The notes under the pieces: generated by a model | The model's input: the letters and a program-made list of their open reading frames with translations, nothing else | Told to the model about the DNA's origin: nothing | Databases searched by the model: none | Position numbers and translations under genes: made by a program | Source: Mucidula mucida | Taxonomy: Eukaryota; Basidiomycota; Agaricomycetes; Agaricales; Physalacriaceae | Length of the DNA: 64,000 nucleotides | NCBI GenBank assembly: GCA_015501055.1 | Contig: JADNYV010000015.1 | Location: forward strand, 124,001-188,000 | Reading direction: 5' to 3' | Shown: piece after piece, positions 1 to 11,634 of the stretch | How the letters are laid out: each line of letters starts with the position of its first letter | How positions within the stretch are numbered: the first letter of the stretch is position 1

Positions 1-2080
1 CGTTTGATATCCCGCTCTCACAGCGTCCTGAGTTGTATTCCAAGGATACATGTATTGAAATACAGCCTTCAAAAGCGTGTCAGCCGGGAACGTATCGATG
101 CTTATCCCAGTCGACGTACATGCCATAGAGAGTTACGCCACGCCGGGGCAGCGCTGGTCGATCCGGTGGTGTAGTTGAACAGATACGGTGTCGCAGTCGT
201 AATGTGCGGGTTTGCAAAGGCCGTCATGGGCATGATCGCGTCCAGCAACTGCTCCTTGGTAGTCTCGGTGTCGAACATCGTGTTCGGGACGAGCCAGGAA
301 CCACCGATGGCGTGTATTCCAACACTCTGAGTGTGTCTTTAGGCTGGGAGTGGAAAGGAAGGGAAGGAAGCGACTGACGTTGGTGAAGGAGACATACTTT
401 TCGAAGAATGTCAACCAGGATGGGACTTCTTCGATTATGGCGGTACCGTTCTGCGCGAGGGTGTAGTCTACAGCGTCTTGCATAGATGCTTTGGCTTCAT
501 CTAGAGATAGAAGCGGCGTTACGCTGACGAGATCGTGGGCCTATGGAATAGATTAGTTGTAGACACAGCGCCGAAAACCACAAATTACCGTTATATGGCC
601 ACCCCACCCCTCCGCTCCCCACTTGACGGAATTATCGATGACGAGCTTCAAGAAGCCGCGCGCATTGTCCGTTGTCTGCGTGAAGGAGAGTGAGGCGCTG
701 TAATAGTCTGTTAGTCACGCGAACAGACAACAACTCGAAATGCATACACTTGTAGCTTCATCTGCGGCTCCGCCTTGATCGTACACTCCAGGACGACCCC
801 AAAGGTACCGCCCCCTCCCCCTCGAAGAGCCCAAAACAGATCTTGATTCTGAAACTCGTTCGCAACACGATATCTGCCGTCCGGAGTGACGACTTTGAAT
901 TGCAGCTAAGGCACTAATGTTAGGTGGCTGGCGGATCTAAGAGAGACAGATGGTGGCGCACCACGCGATCGACACCAAGTCCATAGACGGGACTTAGGAT
1001 GCTATGTCCGCCGCCCTGGAGATGATTAACATAGTGAGAACATCAATGGACGATGGGAGAAAGAACGGCAAACCATCAGCCACCCTCCAGCGGCTCCGAC
1101 TGTGGGATGGTAGCCGCCAACAGCTGTGAGGTTGTTGGCTTCGGCGTATTTGTAAACACTGTACCAGTTCGCGCCAGCCTAACGAGGCGCGTTAATGCGC
1201 ATTTCTCAACGAGATGGTCGTGCAAGGCATACCCCAATGGTCAGAGCAAGCATTTCGGTATTCCCGCCTTCAGGAACAAACGCGGGATCATGGGAGATCT
1301 AAGCATGAGGATCAGAGGCTTCTGCTGATACATCAACAAGAGGTACGAACAGTCTCAAGATTTCGTGTCTATCGATAGCGAGAATCAGTGGCTGACGAGA
1401 AGGCGGCAAGACTAACATACATACCCACATTGAGAGAGAGCCTTTCATGGCTCCCCGACCGCCGAAGTCATGACCGGAGTTCTTGATTGAGACGAGTACG
1501 CCAGTCTGCTGAACGAAAGCAAAGACTTTTTGGACGTCTTCTGCTGATGCGATATCGACCTGTCAAGTAAGATTGAGGACTGAATCAGTGGAGATATGAA
1601 AGCACTCACGTAGAACTCGGATACACTTCCTTGGGCACAATCTTTCCCAGACCATGCGGCGGAGTTGTTCGTAGAGGTGGGATCAAGCGTGCATGATTCT
1701 TCTTTCGCCACACAGCTCTCCCATTGGGGCTGATTTCATGTCAGTTATCAGAGCTCTCTGTAGCCTGCCGACAAACGAGGAAGACGTACCCAGGTATACG
1801 CGTTAAACTTGTCCGTCCGGAAGAAGGGATTTCGGTAACCCGTTTCAACAATAGCACACTCTGATGTGTCTCCTCTGAACGCATCGCCGTTCGGGCTGCT
1901 GAAGCAAGGCGCTGCGAGAGGTACCGCGGCGTGCAGCTTCCCTCCCAAAGTCGCATTCAAAGCACACCATTTGTAGGAGGGGATGGCAGAAGTGGGGAGG
2001 CCTCTGTATCTGTCAGCTAACGTACAATATCCGAGTTCAACTGAGACCAAGGAAGCGAGAAGGAGTGACAATAAACCCAT
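1..2080 (-). CDS. FAD-linked oxidoreductase (PCMH-type), 3' end beyond window
   Basis: Secreted flavoprotein oxidase of the large fungal FAD_binding_4/berberine-bridge-like family. The ATG at 2080 begins a hydrophobic signal peptide ([19 protein letters not shown]). After an intron that starts behind NAYTW, the next exon opens [14 protein letters not shown] further exon carries [13 protein letters not shown], the FAD-binding segment typical of the family. [19 protein letters not shown], read on the minus strand around 960-1030, is the second hallmark. Then come [18 protein letters not shown] and [15 protein letters not shown] near 810-900. The frame runs on through 483-133 and leaves the window at position 1, so the C-terminal BBE segment is missing. 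Short GT-AG introns separate the pieces. A TATAAG-like element lies about 100 bp upstream on the minus strand. Substrate unknown; no tailoring cluster surrounds it. Family assignment is firm, exact exon ends less so. Confidence 0.88.
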
Positions 2081-2477
2081 GGATGTACGGCAGCAGGCAG
2101 ATGCTGTGAGGAGCGCCGCCGATTTACGAGGATGATGATAATATGACGGCGTGTGACAAGCTACGCAAGCATACTGTACTTATACGAATGCAGGCAGGAG
2201 GGCGGACGTCGCTCGGCGTCGGGCGAGGAGATCATGAACGTAAGATGGCATCAGCTTCTAGGGTCGAAGCCACGCCTTTCCATCTTTCCCTCGTGAAGAA
2301 AAGTCCAAATGTTGCTCGCTGCGAAAACACACAAGAACTCAACTTTTCAGCTGATGCCTCGGGAGTATCGTCAGCCCGAATCACGAACCGGATCTCCACC
2401 CCGCATCATCCAGTGTGATAAGAATACAGTCCTTCTGTTAATACATTCGTTTGACAGAAGTATCACCACGTTCTTGA

Positions 2478-2484
2478 TATAAAG
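2478..2484 (+). promoter_or_regulatory. TATA box of the 2531 gene
   Basis: TATAAAG lies 47 bp before the ATG at 2531, a normal distance for a fungal core promoter with a short 5' leader. Confidence 0.5.
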
Positions 2485-2530
2485 TGCCTCACCCTGGCTC
2501 AATGTTAGCGTTTCCTCATCAACAAGCAGG

Positions 2531-3709
2531 ATGCCGCCGACTTCACAGACAGGCGATGATGCTCTGGAACGGGTTCACATCGCTTCGCTCTTCGTAGAAA
2601 GCATTATGTATGGCTGGCTGCTAATCTCCTTCGTGTTTGCCATGCGATATATGATCCTTGACGAGTCGGGGATCAAGATGAAGCGCCGCGTTCACTGGCA
2701 CCTGGTGGTAGTGGCGCTCCTGCTCTTCTCGCTGGCAACAGTGGATGTCTGCCTCGGACTCGTCAGAGTCCTTCGGCTAGACGTCCATTTTCCACCTACG
2801 GGGGTTGATACGATGTTGGTGAGTCTCCCTTGCCTGCTTGCCGTGATGTTTGGTTCTACATAATTACTCCCCCAGGTCATCGGGGTCTTCATAGTCATCG
2901 TGATTGTCGACGCTGTTCTGGTAACGTCCTCTCACTATACTTGCCGATTATCGTCTCATGATTAACAGGTATACCGATGCTGGGTGGTATACCTACATTC
3001 CTGGAAGGTCATAGCCGTTCCGGCAGCTCTGTGGTTTGGGACCACAGCAACCGTCATTTTCTATGTGTACAACACAGTTGCGCTACATGTCGGGACACCA
3101 GTAGACACCGCTCGCTTGGAACACGCCCTTGAGGCTATACTGTCCTTGACGATCGTACAGAATATAGTTTCAACCGGTACGTTGTGTTTCAAAAAGTCCT
3201 TGTCTTGGCTGACCGTTCCGAAGGCTTAATTGCTGGGAGAATATGGCGAATCGATAGGGAATCAGCTAAATTTCGAACTCGTCGCACGCAGAAGTCGCAC
3301 CTGCAGACGGTCACACGGATAGTGATAGAGTCGGGGCTCTTATGCACGCTAAGCGCCTTGTGCTCGTTTATATCCTTCTGGACGGATAAAAATGCGGGTT
3401 ACATTGCCTCTGACGCTGTAAGTGGCGCTCTGCTCACCAATCACTTCATCTTGACCCACTTTTTTGAAGGAAATACAACTCGTCTCCATAGCCTATAACC
3501 TCATCATCATCCGCACGGCGTATCAGACCTCCGACGAGTATGCATTCCCCTCCCCGAGTTCTGGATCTGGACCTACGCTTCAACTTTCAATCGTTCGAGC
3601 TCCCAATGGCTCCTCGGGAGATTTTGAGGCTGCCCCCCGTGATGTTATGTCCTCATTCAACGACTTGGAAGACAATTTGACAACCAAGAAGCAGAGCACG
3701 TATATATGA
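2531..3709 (+). CDS. seven-helix integral membrane protein, basidiomycete-specific type
   Basis: Multi-pass membrane protein resembling the many receptor-like or DUF6533/6534-type proteins of mushrooms; ligand and function unknown. Exon 1 (2531-2818) encodes helix 1 (SIMYGWLLISFVFAMRYMI) and helix 2 (WHLVVVALLLFSLATVDVC). The first intron is 2819-2875. The next pieces give VIGVFIVIVIVDAVLVYRCW and WKVIAVPAALWFGTTATVIF. Further introns start at about 2922, 3180 and 3420. RCW after the third helix followed by a WKV helix is the usual pattern of this group. The C-terminal tail after IIIRTAYQTSDEY is hydrophilic and serine-rich, presumably cytoplasmic, ending at 3709. Two related membrane proteins occur at 32438-34176 and 36858-38128, but sequence similarity among them is low. 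Confidence 0.8.
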
Positions 3710-5411
3710 TGGATGATATGAAATAATTATCACTATTTATCAGTCTGTAAGCTGTGTACTAGGATGAGGACTCAGATGTAACAAGTTTGTTAGGAATTTC
3801 AGCCGGTTTTGCGCCACAGGCCCAAGCGGCTGGCTATGTACGTTGACGGGCCATATCCCAGATACGTTTTAAAAAACAATCACTCGCGTAGTAGTAGTAC
3901 TACTAGTAGTAAAGCCTTTCTATTTGTGCCGGCGCCGGGCCGACGAGCCCAGTAGTGCAAGGAGGCTAGAGGGAATAGTCTTTTGGAAGTCTTTTTTGAC
4001 TTGATATCTGACACCCGGACCGAGACTCCGAGAGTAAACGATCGGGTGCTTGGCTACACGTGGCCTTCATTTCATTTCCACCACCATGACCAGACCATGG
4101 CTTCCCTCGCTCGTTTTCAGCCAACCCGGTGTTTACTCCAATTAACTTCCCCTGTATACGGTCCCCGTCTGCGTATAATACTATGCCTGACTGTCCCTGA
4201 AGCAACTCTATTGTTCAGAACCTTGTTTATTGTGGCGTCGCGGCTTTTTATCCCGGTAGTCTTTGATCATGCGCCGCGGGTACCAGCCTTTCTACAATCA
4301 CTCTCCTACGCTCTATGCCCCCCTTCTGGAACGTCATGCCTCACTGTCCCTGACTCTTCGCTGTCAGTTTATGTTCTGAGCTTTGTTTCTTGTGGCGCCG
4401 CAAGTTTCGTCCCGGGGATAAATCTTGGTTTCGGTAATCTTCCATCGTGACAGCGGCCTTATTTTGTTCAGTGCGGTGCGTAACTTACAGAAACTCGAAC
4501 TGGCAATGCTGATCGTAGACTTTGGCGGACTCGTCGCCGAGACGGATACTGGACGTTTTGGCTTCATCGATGTGAGTAAGTTCCGAACTTAATGACCGTT
4601 ATGACCTCCTTATCATGTTTTTTTGGGCAGGACCAATGACAACACCGTATCCGTGTCAACATCGGACATTGATGTTGCGACGCATTCGATTTACAACCTT
4701 GCGACATATTCGGCTCCGTTATCTTGACTACTTACAATAGTCGTGTCTTACTCATGGTCACTTCGAATGACTTCATTAGGCTGCAGACCAATACTACGTC
4801 GCGTCTTCTCGAAACAATGGCTGGGCGTAAGACGCCACCTTGTTCTCTCAGGCTTATTGCGTCGCAATATCATCTTGCTCACGCGCACGGAGTGGCTTTG
4901 TAATGGAAGATGAAACCCGCAGCATGGCGGTGTTCAATTGCAGTGCTCTGGTCAGTGAGTAATGACGTAGAATCTTCGATTATACTCAAGTATCAGTGCT
5001 ACATATCGGCATTGACTGTTGAAGACATAAGAACTATCAGTGTTCTTGACGACGCTTGTAGATTATTGTTCGCGGATGGAGACGACAATGTGAATAGCAG
5101 GCGACAGTGCATCGGGCACGGTGAATATGTATGTTGTTAAAGTTTCTCTAAGTTCGTTTATCCTTCCACAGAAACGTCAACCGGGAATCGTATGCCCGGT
5201 GAGGTCTATGTCATGTCAAATCGACGTGTTCTAACGCCCCACTAGGAGCTACAGTGCATGATGAATGGAAGGTGTCGCACCACCATCCACCAAAAGGCGC
5301 CACTTAACATATCTTCGTGGGCTGTTACGGGGAGCGTGAGTTAATGGTCTTACTAAACAACCCCTTTCTAAGATAGAGATGCTCTGCTTGACAATATTGG
5401 ATTTTCCTGCG
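3710..5411. other. gene-free interval
   Basis: Open frames here are short and show no family motif, codon bias or splice logic. The stretch holds a small palindromic AGT/ACT trinucleotide run near 3890-3912 and an imperfect duplication at 4183-4415, listed separately. I see no gene. Confidence 0.5.
4183..4415. repeat. imperfect ~80-bp duplication
   Basis: Two diverged copies lie at about 4183-4260 and 4335-4415. Both contain ATGCCT-ACTGTCCCTGA, then a GTTCnGA-CTTTGTTTnTTGTGGCG block, and end in TCCCGG. Similarity is clear by eye but interrupted by small indels. Origin unknown. Confidence 0.45.
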
Positions 5412-5418
5412 TATAAAA
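5412..5418 (+). promoter_or_regulatory. TATA box of the 5468 gene
   Basis: TATAAAA lies 50 bp upstream of the ATG at 5468. Confidence 0.55.
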
Positions 5419-5467
5419 GTGCGCCTCAGGCTTCCGCAATCGACATTTTCCACCCTCGCATCTAAAC

Positions 5468-6351
5468 ATGGTTGGGACGATTAAACAACAGCTCTACGTC
5501 ACGGGTATCCCGAAGGGTCTGACCATGACGGTCACCCAGCTCAATCTCTTACCGCCTGACCCGCCAAAGGAATGGCGTGCGACATTATACGACAGCGCCG
5601 AGCGCCAGCGTGTGCGTTGATTGGCTGTCCTTTGTCCGGAGTTTAACGCCATACTTCCCAGTTTGCTCCTTTTACGATTGATCCAAGCGTCAATCAAGGA
5701 TACGTCGGCGAAGTCAAGATGTACGGCGCGCATGCGTTTCCAAGGTCCTACCTCCCAGCCATGTCTACTTCCTTGTTGAAAGCTCATTCAATCTTTAGCA
5801 ACAGTCTCGGTGCTCGTCTTGAGATCCTCTGGAAGTTGACCGGGACACCGACTGGCCGGGTCGGTGATGCTGACTTTGAGGTCACAACCGACCCAGCTGA
5901 TGACACGGTGGTACACCCTCCTTTGAAGCCCGAGGGCTCTGACCCCGGCGACCAAGCGCCTCCAACTGTCGATCCGAACGACCCAGACACTTGGGCTACA
6001 AAGTTGGATCAGGTGGGCTCTGCTGATCCACGCGAGGAGCCTGTGCGCTCGGGGCGCTTCATCGTCGAAACTACCAAGTGGGGGCTCATCCAGCGCCCGG
6101 ATTATGTCGCCGTGGTGTACCAGGTCGGGAGCGCGACGCCGCTTCGTGTGGTCTCCAAGGTTGCTGCCACAATCATCGACCAGCCTGACGATGCGCTCTT
6201 CGTTATTGGAGTGAACAGTAACACGCAAGAGATTGGGATCAACGGTGTGCAGGACAAGGCGGTGTCGGACACGCTTGTGAGTTATCTGATCAAGGGTATT
6301 TTCTATGTGCATGAGAAGGCGTTCGGCTGGGTGTTTGGAAAGTTCTGGTGA
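5468..6351 (+). CDS. hypothetical protein, unrecognised family
   Basis: The ATG at 5468 opens MVGTIKQQLYVTGIPKGLTM. A 50-bp intron at 5612-5661 joins in frame to FAPFTIDPSVNQGYVGEVKM. A second GT-AG interval at 5745-5798 is 54 bp, open and a multiple of three. It can be spliced or retained without changing frame; its pyrimidine-rich 3' end suggests splicing. The middle of the protein is an acidic, proline- and aspartate-rich linker (about residues 100-150, with runs such as DPNDPDTW). The C-terminal half has alternating hydrophobic strands (YVAVVYQVGSATPLRVVSKV) and an aromatic end (FYVHEKAFGWVFGKFW). There is no signal peptide or membrane helix. A good TATA box supports a real gene; function cannot be assigned. 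Confidence 0.75.
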
Positions 6352-7316
6352 AGTATGCGAGGAAGGGAAATGAACACCTAATAAGAATTCTTACCGTATG
6401 AATGCGGTTGTAATTATAGGTAGTCGAGTATGTCATTGCAGTATCAGACATGAGATATGCTGGGGTAAGTCAGTCAGGTGCATCCTCACGATCGCTAAGT
6501 TCTTCAAGTACTAATGACATATGTGTCACACTCCCTCAGAGTGCCGTATACCTAACAAGAACATGCGCACTAACATTTTCAGGACTTTTTTTACCATCCT
6601 CCTACTGGCGCAATTCTTTTCCTCGCATGTGTCCTATTTGTTTGAAGCTCGGTCCGCGCCACAGAACAGCCTTTCCTACAGGGTCAATGGCGTAGTTGGT
6701 TATCGCATCTGTCTTACAATCGTGCACAGAAGGTCCTCAGTTCGAGCCTGGGTTGACTCATAAAGTTCCATCATCTCTTTTGTTACACACACATGTATCG
6801 TCCGGACACCGAGGACCGAATCCGATGAGACCCTACTGGCGCTGTAAATCGTTCGTTAAATTCTGTGAAGCTTATTACCAAATCCTTTCAATGTCTCACA
6901 TCCTCAGCAGTGTGAGTTGCGCATTTGTACAGTTGCTGTACAGTTATTGTATGCCAAATCAAGCATCATTTAGATGAGCCTCCAATGGAATGAATCAATT
7001 ATTGAGGTCGGTGGGCGGATTGGAAGCAAAAGGATGGTATCACCGTCGTCAATTGAATGCGCTCAATTGTGAAGAGCTTTCAAATAGGAAACTATCTATG
7101 GTCGCAGCTAACGATGGGAGCCCGATGGCGGGCGCTCGATTTGAGAATCAACGAGTCGTATCGAGCACTAATGCAACGGAATGGACTCGCCGGAGCGGCG
7201 CTCGTGACTGGGCCTCGGGTACTTGCAATACCAAGAATGAGCGAGTGCGTAGTACTCTGGCCGTCGAACAGTGCAAGCGGTGTCCTTCAAATTCATAGGG
7301 CATCGCCGCCGCCTTG
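6352..7316. other. intergenic interval holding a tRNA gene
   Basis: Apart from the tRNA at 6681-6760, the interval contains only short unsupported frames. The sequence becomes GC-rich just before the TATA box at 7317. Confidence 0.5.
6681..6760 (+). tRNA. tRNA-Val(UAC) with a very short intron
   Basis: A full cloverleaf can be drawn. The acceptor stem is GGGTCAA (6681-6687) with TTGACTC (6753-6759), discriminator A6760. The D arm GCG/CGC carries A-box sequence TGGCGTAGTTGG. The anticodon stem is TCTGT/ACAGA, and the loop begins CTTACA, placing TAC as anticodon. The T arm is CTCAG/CTGGG with B-box GTTCGAGCC. The anticodon loop is about six bases too long (ATCGTG), best read as a minimal intron after position 37. 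A T-rich run (CTCTTTT) near 6775-6782 could terminate Pol III. Confidence 0.85.
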
Positions 7317-7323
7317 TATAAAA
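7317..7323 (+). promoter_or_regulatory. TATA box of the 7371 gene
   Basis: TATAAAA lies 48 bp before the ATG at 7371. Confidence 0.6.
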
Positions 7324-7370
7324 GGCGACTCCCGAGAAATGGTCCTCCCCAACCCCCCCGTTTCGCAACG

Positions 7371-8111
7371 ATGCTCTCCCAAATCCCGCTCTTCGCGTTC
7401 ACGCTCCTCTCTGTCGCAAGCGCGCAACTGAAAGAACCCACGTTCACCAAGCTCTACGACGTGCAGCTCTTGGCGGACGTGACGAGAGGACGCATCATCG
7501 GTCCGTTTGGGGAGCGCAGTATAGTTGCCTGGCAAGGGTGAGCCCCCCCCCCCCCCCCCCCCCCCCCCCCACCTACCCATTACTACCTGCCGACTCACTC
7601 GGCGTTTTAGAGGAAACTTTACCGAACCCGGGACCAGCAACCTCGTCGCGCAAGTCATCCCTGGTCTGGGAGGCGAGTTCGGTCTCCTTGGCAGTAACGC
7701 AGCGTTCTATGCAGACGGACGCGCCGCTGTTCAATACGTCGGAGAGGACAAATTCGCGTATATCGAGATACACGGTGTTGATGTCAAGTGCGTGTGAAAA
7801 CTCCGTAACCCCCCCCCCCCTCCTCTTGCGCCGGGCTGACCGCGATTGGATTTACAGCTCCTTAGGAACAGAGACCCATAACCTCGTGTAAGTTGATTCT
7901 TCGAATTTGCTGAGTTCAGTGTGCTTAGAGTTTGACGTATAGGCATTTCGAAGTGGATCCGGATTCGCCCCATGTAGACCTTGTCTCAAAGTTCCTCTTC
8001 CTCAGTCTCAACATCGCCGGCAACCCGCTAATAGGTTCGCTTTATCAATTGGTGAGCTCGTATTCCCCCCTTGAAGAGATGCACTCACCGAACACGATAA
8101 TCCTAGGATGA
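7371..8111 (+). CDS. small secreted protein, DUF3237-like
   Basis: The ATG at 7371 starts a signal peptide (MLSQIPLFAFTLLSVASAQL). The mature part has the layout of DUF3237 beta-barrel proteins. LADVTRGRIIGPFGERSIV is followed by a GGNFTEPG-like turn after the first intron (7538-7610). Next comes PGLGGEFGLLGSNAAFYADG, and then YIEIHGVDV. Two more introns start at about 7789 and 7888; all joins keep frame. The last exon reads HFEVDPDSPHVDL through GNPLIGSLYQL and meets a stop at 8109-8111. A possible splice donor (GTGAGC) just after YQL leaves the extreme C terminus uncertain. Two introns contain long C runs (28 and 12). The enzymatic role of DUF3237 proteins is not settled. The gene is tail to tail with the P450, about 120 bp away. 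Confidence 0.75.
7543..7570 (+). repeat. 28-bp poly-C tract inside intron 1
   Basis: An uninterrupted run of 28 C sits just after the GTGAG donor of the first intron of the secreted-protein gene. A 12-C run occurs at 7809-7820 in the second intron. Confidence 0.9.
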
Positions 8112-8234
8112 TTAATCAGCTTGTTGACGATTAGCATATACAATGACTGTAACCCCACAAGAACAAAATGAGTAGCGTTAAATTTAAAAGCGACATACAT
8201 ATTCAAGAGAGACTGGATGATATACTCTAGTTCT

Positions 8235-10230
8235 TTACAATGAGTGAACAATACCAGGTACCTCTGGGAATCTCGGAGTAATACTGCATTTGAAGGGCAG
8301 CGGATGTCTACACAGAAACATAAGTATGAAGTACCAGGCACCCAAACGAGAAATGACGCTCACGAAACAACGCCGTCACTATACGCCATCACATCCGGGA
8401 GCACCTCCGCTTCCTCTCCCTCTCCCTTGCCAAGTGGGCGAATATCAAAGGCCCACAAAAGCCCCGCCAACCCGATAAACGTCGTGTTCAAAGCCAAGTA
8501 TCTCCCAGGGCAGATCCGCCTACCAAATCCAAACGCGCCAAGATTGATCGGATTCGGCTGGGGTTTGTCGCCCATGAAGCGCTCCGGTTTAAAGGACTCC
8601 GCATCTGGGTAAGTAGCTTCATCATGTAGGATGGCCCACGCGTTGCCGAAGACGGTAGATCCTATTTGTAATTTATAAACAGATTGAATAAATCGGAGGG
8701 AGTACATACCTTTGGGAATGAAGTACCCTTCGTAGATATCGTCGGACACAGCAGCGTGCGCGATCGCTGGGCAGGAAAGTAAGTAAGGTCTTGCCCACGA
8801 CAGCAGGTAACGGTACCTAGAGGTGTCACCGGTCGCCATCTCATTGCCTCTAAAAGCACTGCCTCGATATAGGGCAATTGCGACTGATCATCGAAGTCTG
8901 GAATCCTATTTCGACCAACGACCTCGTCTAACTCACCGTGCGCCTTTGCTTGGACCTCTGGATGGTGTACTAGCGCAAGAATAGCACTGAGAACAACAGC
9001 AACAGTCTGAGGGGATGAATAAGCATTTGGCGATGCAAGACGCTCGCGAGACATACGGTATCGGCACCAGCAGCGAACGCCACGCCTGCGCAGTTTCGAA
9101 CGACCTCCACCATATTGGTCTGAGAGCCCGAGGTCGATTGTCGGATTTTCTCGATATTGGTAGAAACGAACGACGGTGTCGCGGTCCCAGCATCCTACAC
9201 AACGCCTGGATGTCAGCATACCAAATAGGCAGTGAAGAGTTGGCGACGAACAATAGACTTGAGAAGCTCGTTGAAGGGGTCATCTCTCAAAGCAATGGCA
9301 TCCCGCGCTGCAACAGCTGCTTCCTTTTGAAACTTTACAAACGGTAGCCACGCTGCATGAAATTGACGACGAGATGAAAATGTGATCAGGGTGCCAACTC
9401 ACAAGGAACACGCTTTAACAAGGGAAAGTAGTCGACGACGTAGCTTCCTGGTATGAGCGCAAGCACCAGACCGCGAAGAGCGTTGTCCGCGAGCGTGACA
9501 TAGCTGTCGTTGTAAGGATGTGCTTCATAACCATAGATAATTCGCAAAACAGTAGACCCAGCGTGACTGAGAATGAGTCAACGTCATGATTCAACAAAGG
9601 GAGGACATGGAACGTACTGCCTAACGTGACCAAAGAACTCGTCTGGAGTCTCTAGCATCTGCTTGAGGAATGTATGCGTCGCCGCGAGCTGAATGGGCTG
9701 ATATGTAACAGCTTCTTTCGTTTGGAAGTATTGGTGGAATGTCTTCCGATGAAGCCTTCGAAGGTATTGAGCATTGACGTCAAGAAGGATAGCGACCCGA
9801 GATTTGTACCTCCACTGGTCCGAATATCGCATGTGAGCAAAGTCCCACCACCACTGCCTCAAGTCATTGGCCATATGGAACGCTATATACATATGTGTGA
9901 GTCAGTTGTCTCAACTTGGGGAAGAGGATACACACGGGGACGATCAGCGTAAATTGAGGATCTTTTCTCGAAGAGTTCATTCGCCGCCTTGGCAGAATTG
10001 ACGACGATGACAGGCTGGCCTAATATTTCCATCGAAAGCACGTCGCCATACTGCACCGTCCATTCTGTGTACTTCAACCACGTCTTGTGCATCGGCCGGT
10101 TGAAAAGATTCCCGACGATAGGGAGTCGACGTGGTCCTGGAGGGAGAGGAAGAGAAAGCTGGCGTCGTTTGAGGAGCAAGACCGTGGTGAGGAGAATGAG
10201 GGCATAGATGACAACAGAAGAATAGTCCAT
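8235..10230 (-). CDS. cytochrome P450 monooxygenase
   Basis: Membrane-anchored haem-thiolate monooxygenase, probably endoplasmic reticulum. The ATG at 10230 gives an N-terminal helix (VVIYALILLTTVLLL) and the proline hinge LPPGPRRLPIVGN. About nine short introns must be removed. The I-helix motif AGADT is split by an intron near 9040-9050. The ExxR motif appears as EAMR in YIEAVLLEAMRWRP. The substrate-recognition region follows as AVSDDIYEGYFIPKG and FGNAWAILHDEATYPDAE. The haem loop is FGFGRRICPGR. The frame stops at 8360, but a clean 56-bp intron (8308-8363) joins the last exon (8235-8307). That exon supplies HPLPFKCSITPRFP, the expected P450 C terminus, so the gene looks intact. By general look it belongs to the OrdA/CYP64-like fungal group; substrate unknown and no biosynthetic partners adjoin. 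Confidence 0.95.
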
Positions 10231-10292
10231 GATGATGGATTTGAACAAGATGGCCGTTTCAAGTAGACGTTCAAGCAAACCAAATCACTTCC

Positions 10293-10299
10293 ATTTATA
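10293..10299 (-). promoter_or_regulatory. TATA box of the P450 gene
   Basis: TATAAAT on the minus strand, about 63 bp upstream of the ATG at 10230. Confidence 0.5.
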
Positions 10300-11634
10300 C
10301 GGGTGCATCATCTTGGGATTTTTCTCAGCCGAATACGTCAAGTGACAGATCATGAGAACAATATAAGAGCACCCAATGAAGAGACGTTGGAGTCCCATTC
10401 ACACAGATTAGGTGGATCGCTATAGCAATCTATGCGACGCCAGATCCTGAACAGCGGAGCGCGCAATTGACAACTCACCGAGAGACTCCATGTCTAGCTA
10501 AATATTCCCATGATACCGTTCAGATCGTACTGGCAAAGAAGCCAGTCAGTACGACCCTGCAGTGAGGGCTAGAAATGAAGTTGACCATACCTGTTTTTAG
10601 CGTAAATTGAAGAGTGTCAAAACCGATTCATTCGCGGTCATGTTATCCTTCGGCAATTCGTCAACCCCGGGATGCTCGACCGAAGAATTGAGGAATCAGG
10701 ACAGAAAATGTCTGTTTGAAACAGGTCAATCTCGCAGATCACGAAGACGCATAAACTTACATGATGAGAGAAAGGTTGCGCGTTGATATCTATACCGCAT
10801 TACACCGCCCAATGTAGATGGCACCAACGAGTACACATTAGAGGAAATGCCTTATCCATTTTGAGGTAGGCGTTGGGTCTTATTGATGACTCTTGTTTCA
10901 CCGAGGCTCGTGGCGGTCGTTTGAAGTTCCGCGCTTACCATCGTCCGCAGCATCGACGTAGGATACAGACAAAGTGCTCCAGGGCCGACGGAAGACTTCG
11001 GGGGTATGCCGGGCGCCCAGTGTGTTGGTTGTGTGCCCAGACAAGATCACAAAGAAGGCGACCGCGCCTAACTTGACGCCAAAAATGGCGGACACAGAAC
11101 TTATAAAGGCTCAAAACAACTATACGTCACGCATGACCTGGAGACCACGGTGTGTCACTGTGTGAAAGGCAGAAAAGAGGAGCAGACGCCTGCACGTGGA
11201 TGAGACGGGCTATGGGTGGCATGAGACGATTGAGGGCACATTCATCAACCAGCGCGTCGCGGAGTGCGAGAGTATTGCCGAATAATAAAGGCAGTCCTTT
11301 TCGCTGGGAAGTGCGACCGTCGTTCCACCGCAAAATATTCCTTTGATTCCTGAGGCTAAGAACCATTTACGAGCATTGATTGATCGAGTCTTTGGGCAAC
11401 ATGAGGGAGGGAGGCAAGTCACGGGTATCGGCTCGAGACTCCGAGAGGCTTCATAGCACCAAAGTTGGCCGTGCAATGCTTTCAGTCTGAAGCAGATGTG
11501 ACAGTCTCCGCGCAAATAACTTTTATTCATTCGTGTGACATGGACAATTCAACAAAAACGAGGCCAGAGGCTGTCGAGAGGGAATCCAAGTGAGAAAAAG
11601 ACCGCGTCAAAATGACGAACAACGCACCCAAACT
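10300..11634. other. gene-free interval
   Basis: Only short frames without motifs on either strand. I see no gene, RNA or clear repeat here. Confidence 0.45.

Noticed and set aside
3888..3915. Palindromic AGT/ACT trinucleotide run
   Set aside because: Short low-complexity sequence; no partner repeat or neighbouring gene gives it meaning.
3983..4450. Plus-strand frame of 155 codons
   Set aside because: Composition and lack of motifs look random, and its open length partly results from the local duplication.
8360..8362. Apparent premature stop ending the P450 before its usual C terminus
   Set aside because: A 56-bp GT-AG intron (8308-8363) restores a normal ending with PFKCSI, so the P450 is not truncated.
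1..10230. Secondary-metabolite gene cluster formed by the FAD oxidase and P450
   Set aside because: No core synthase, transferase, transporter or regulator lies between them, and unrelated genes and a tRNA intervene.
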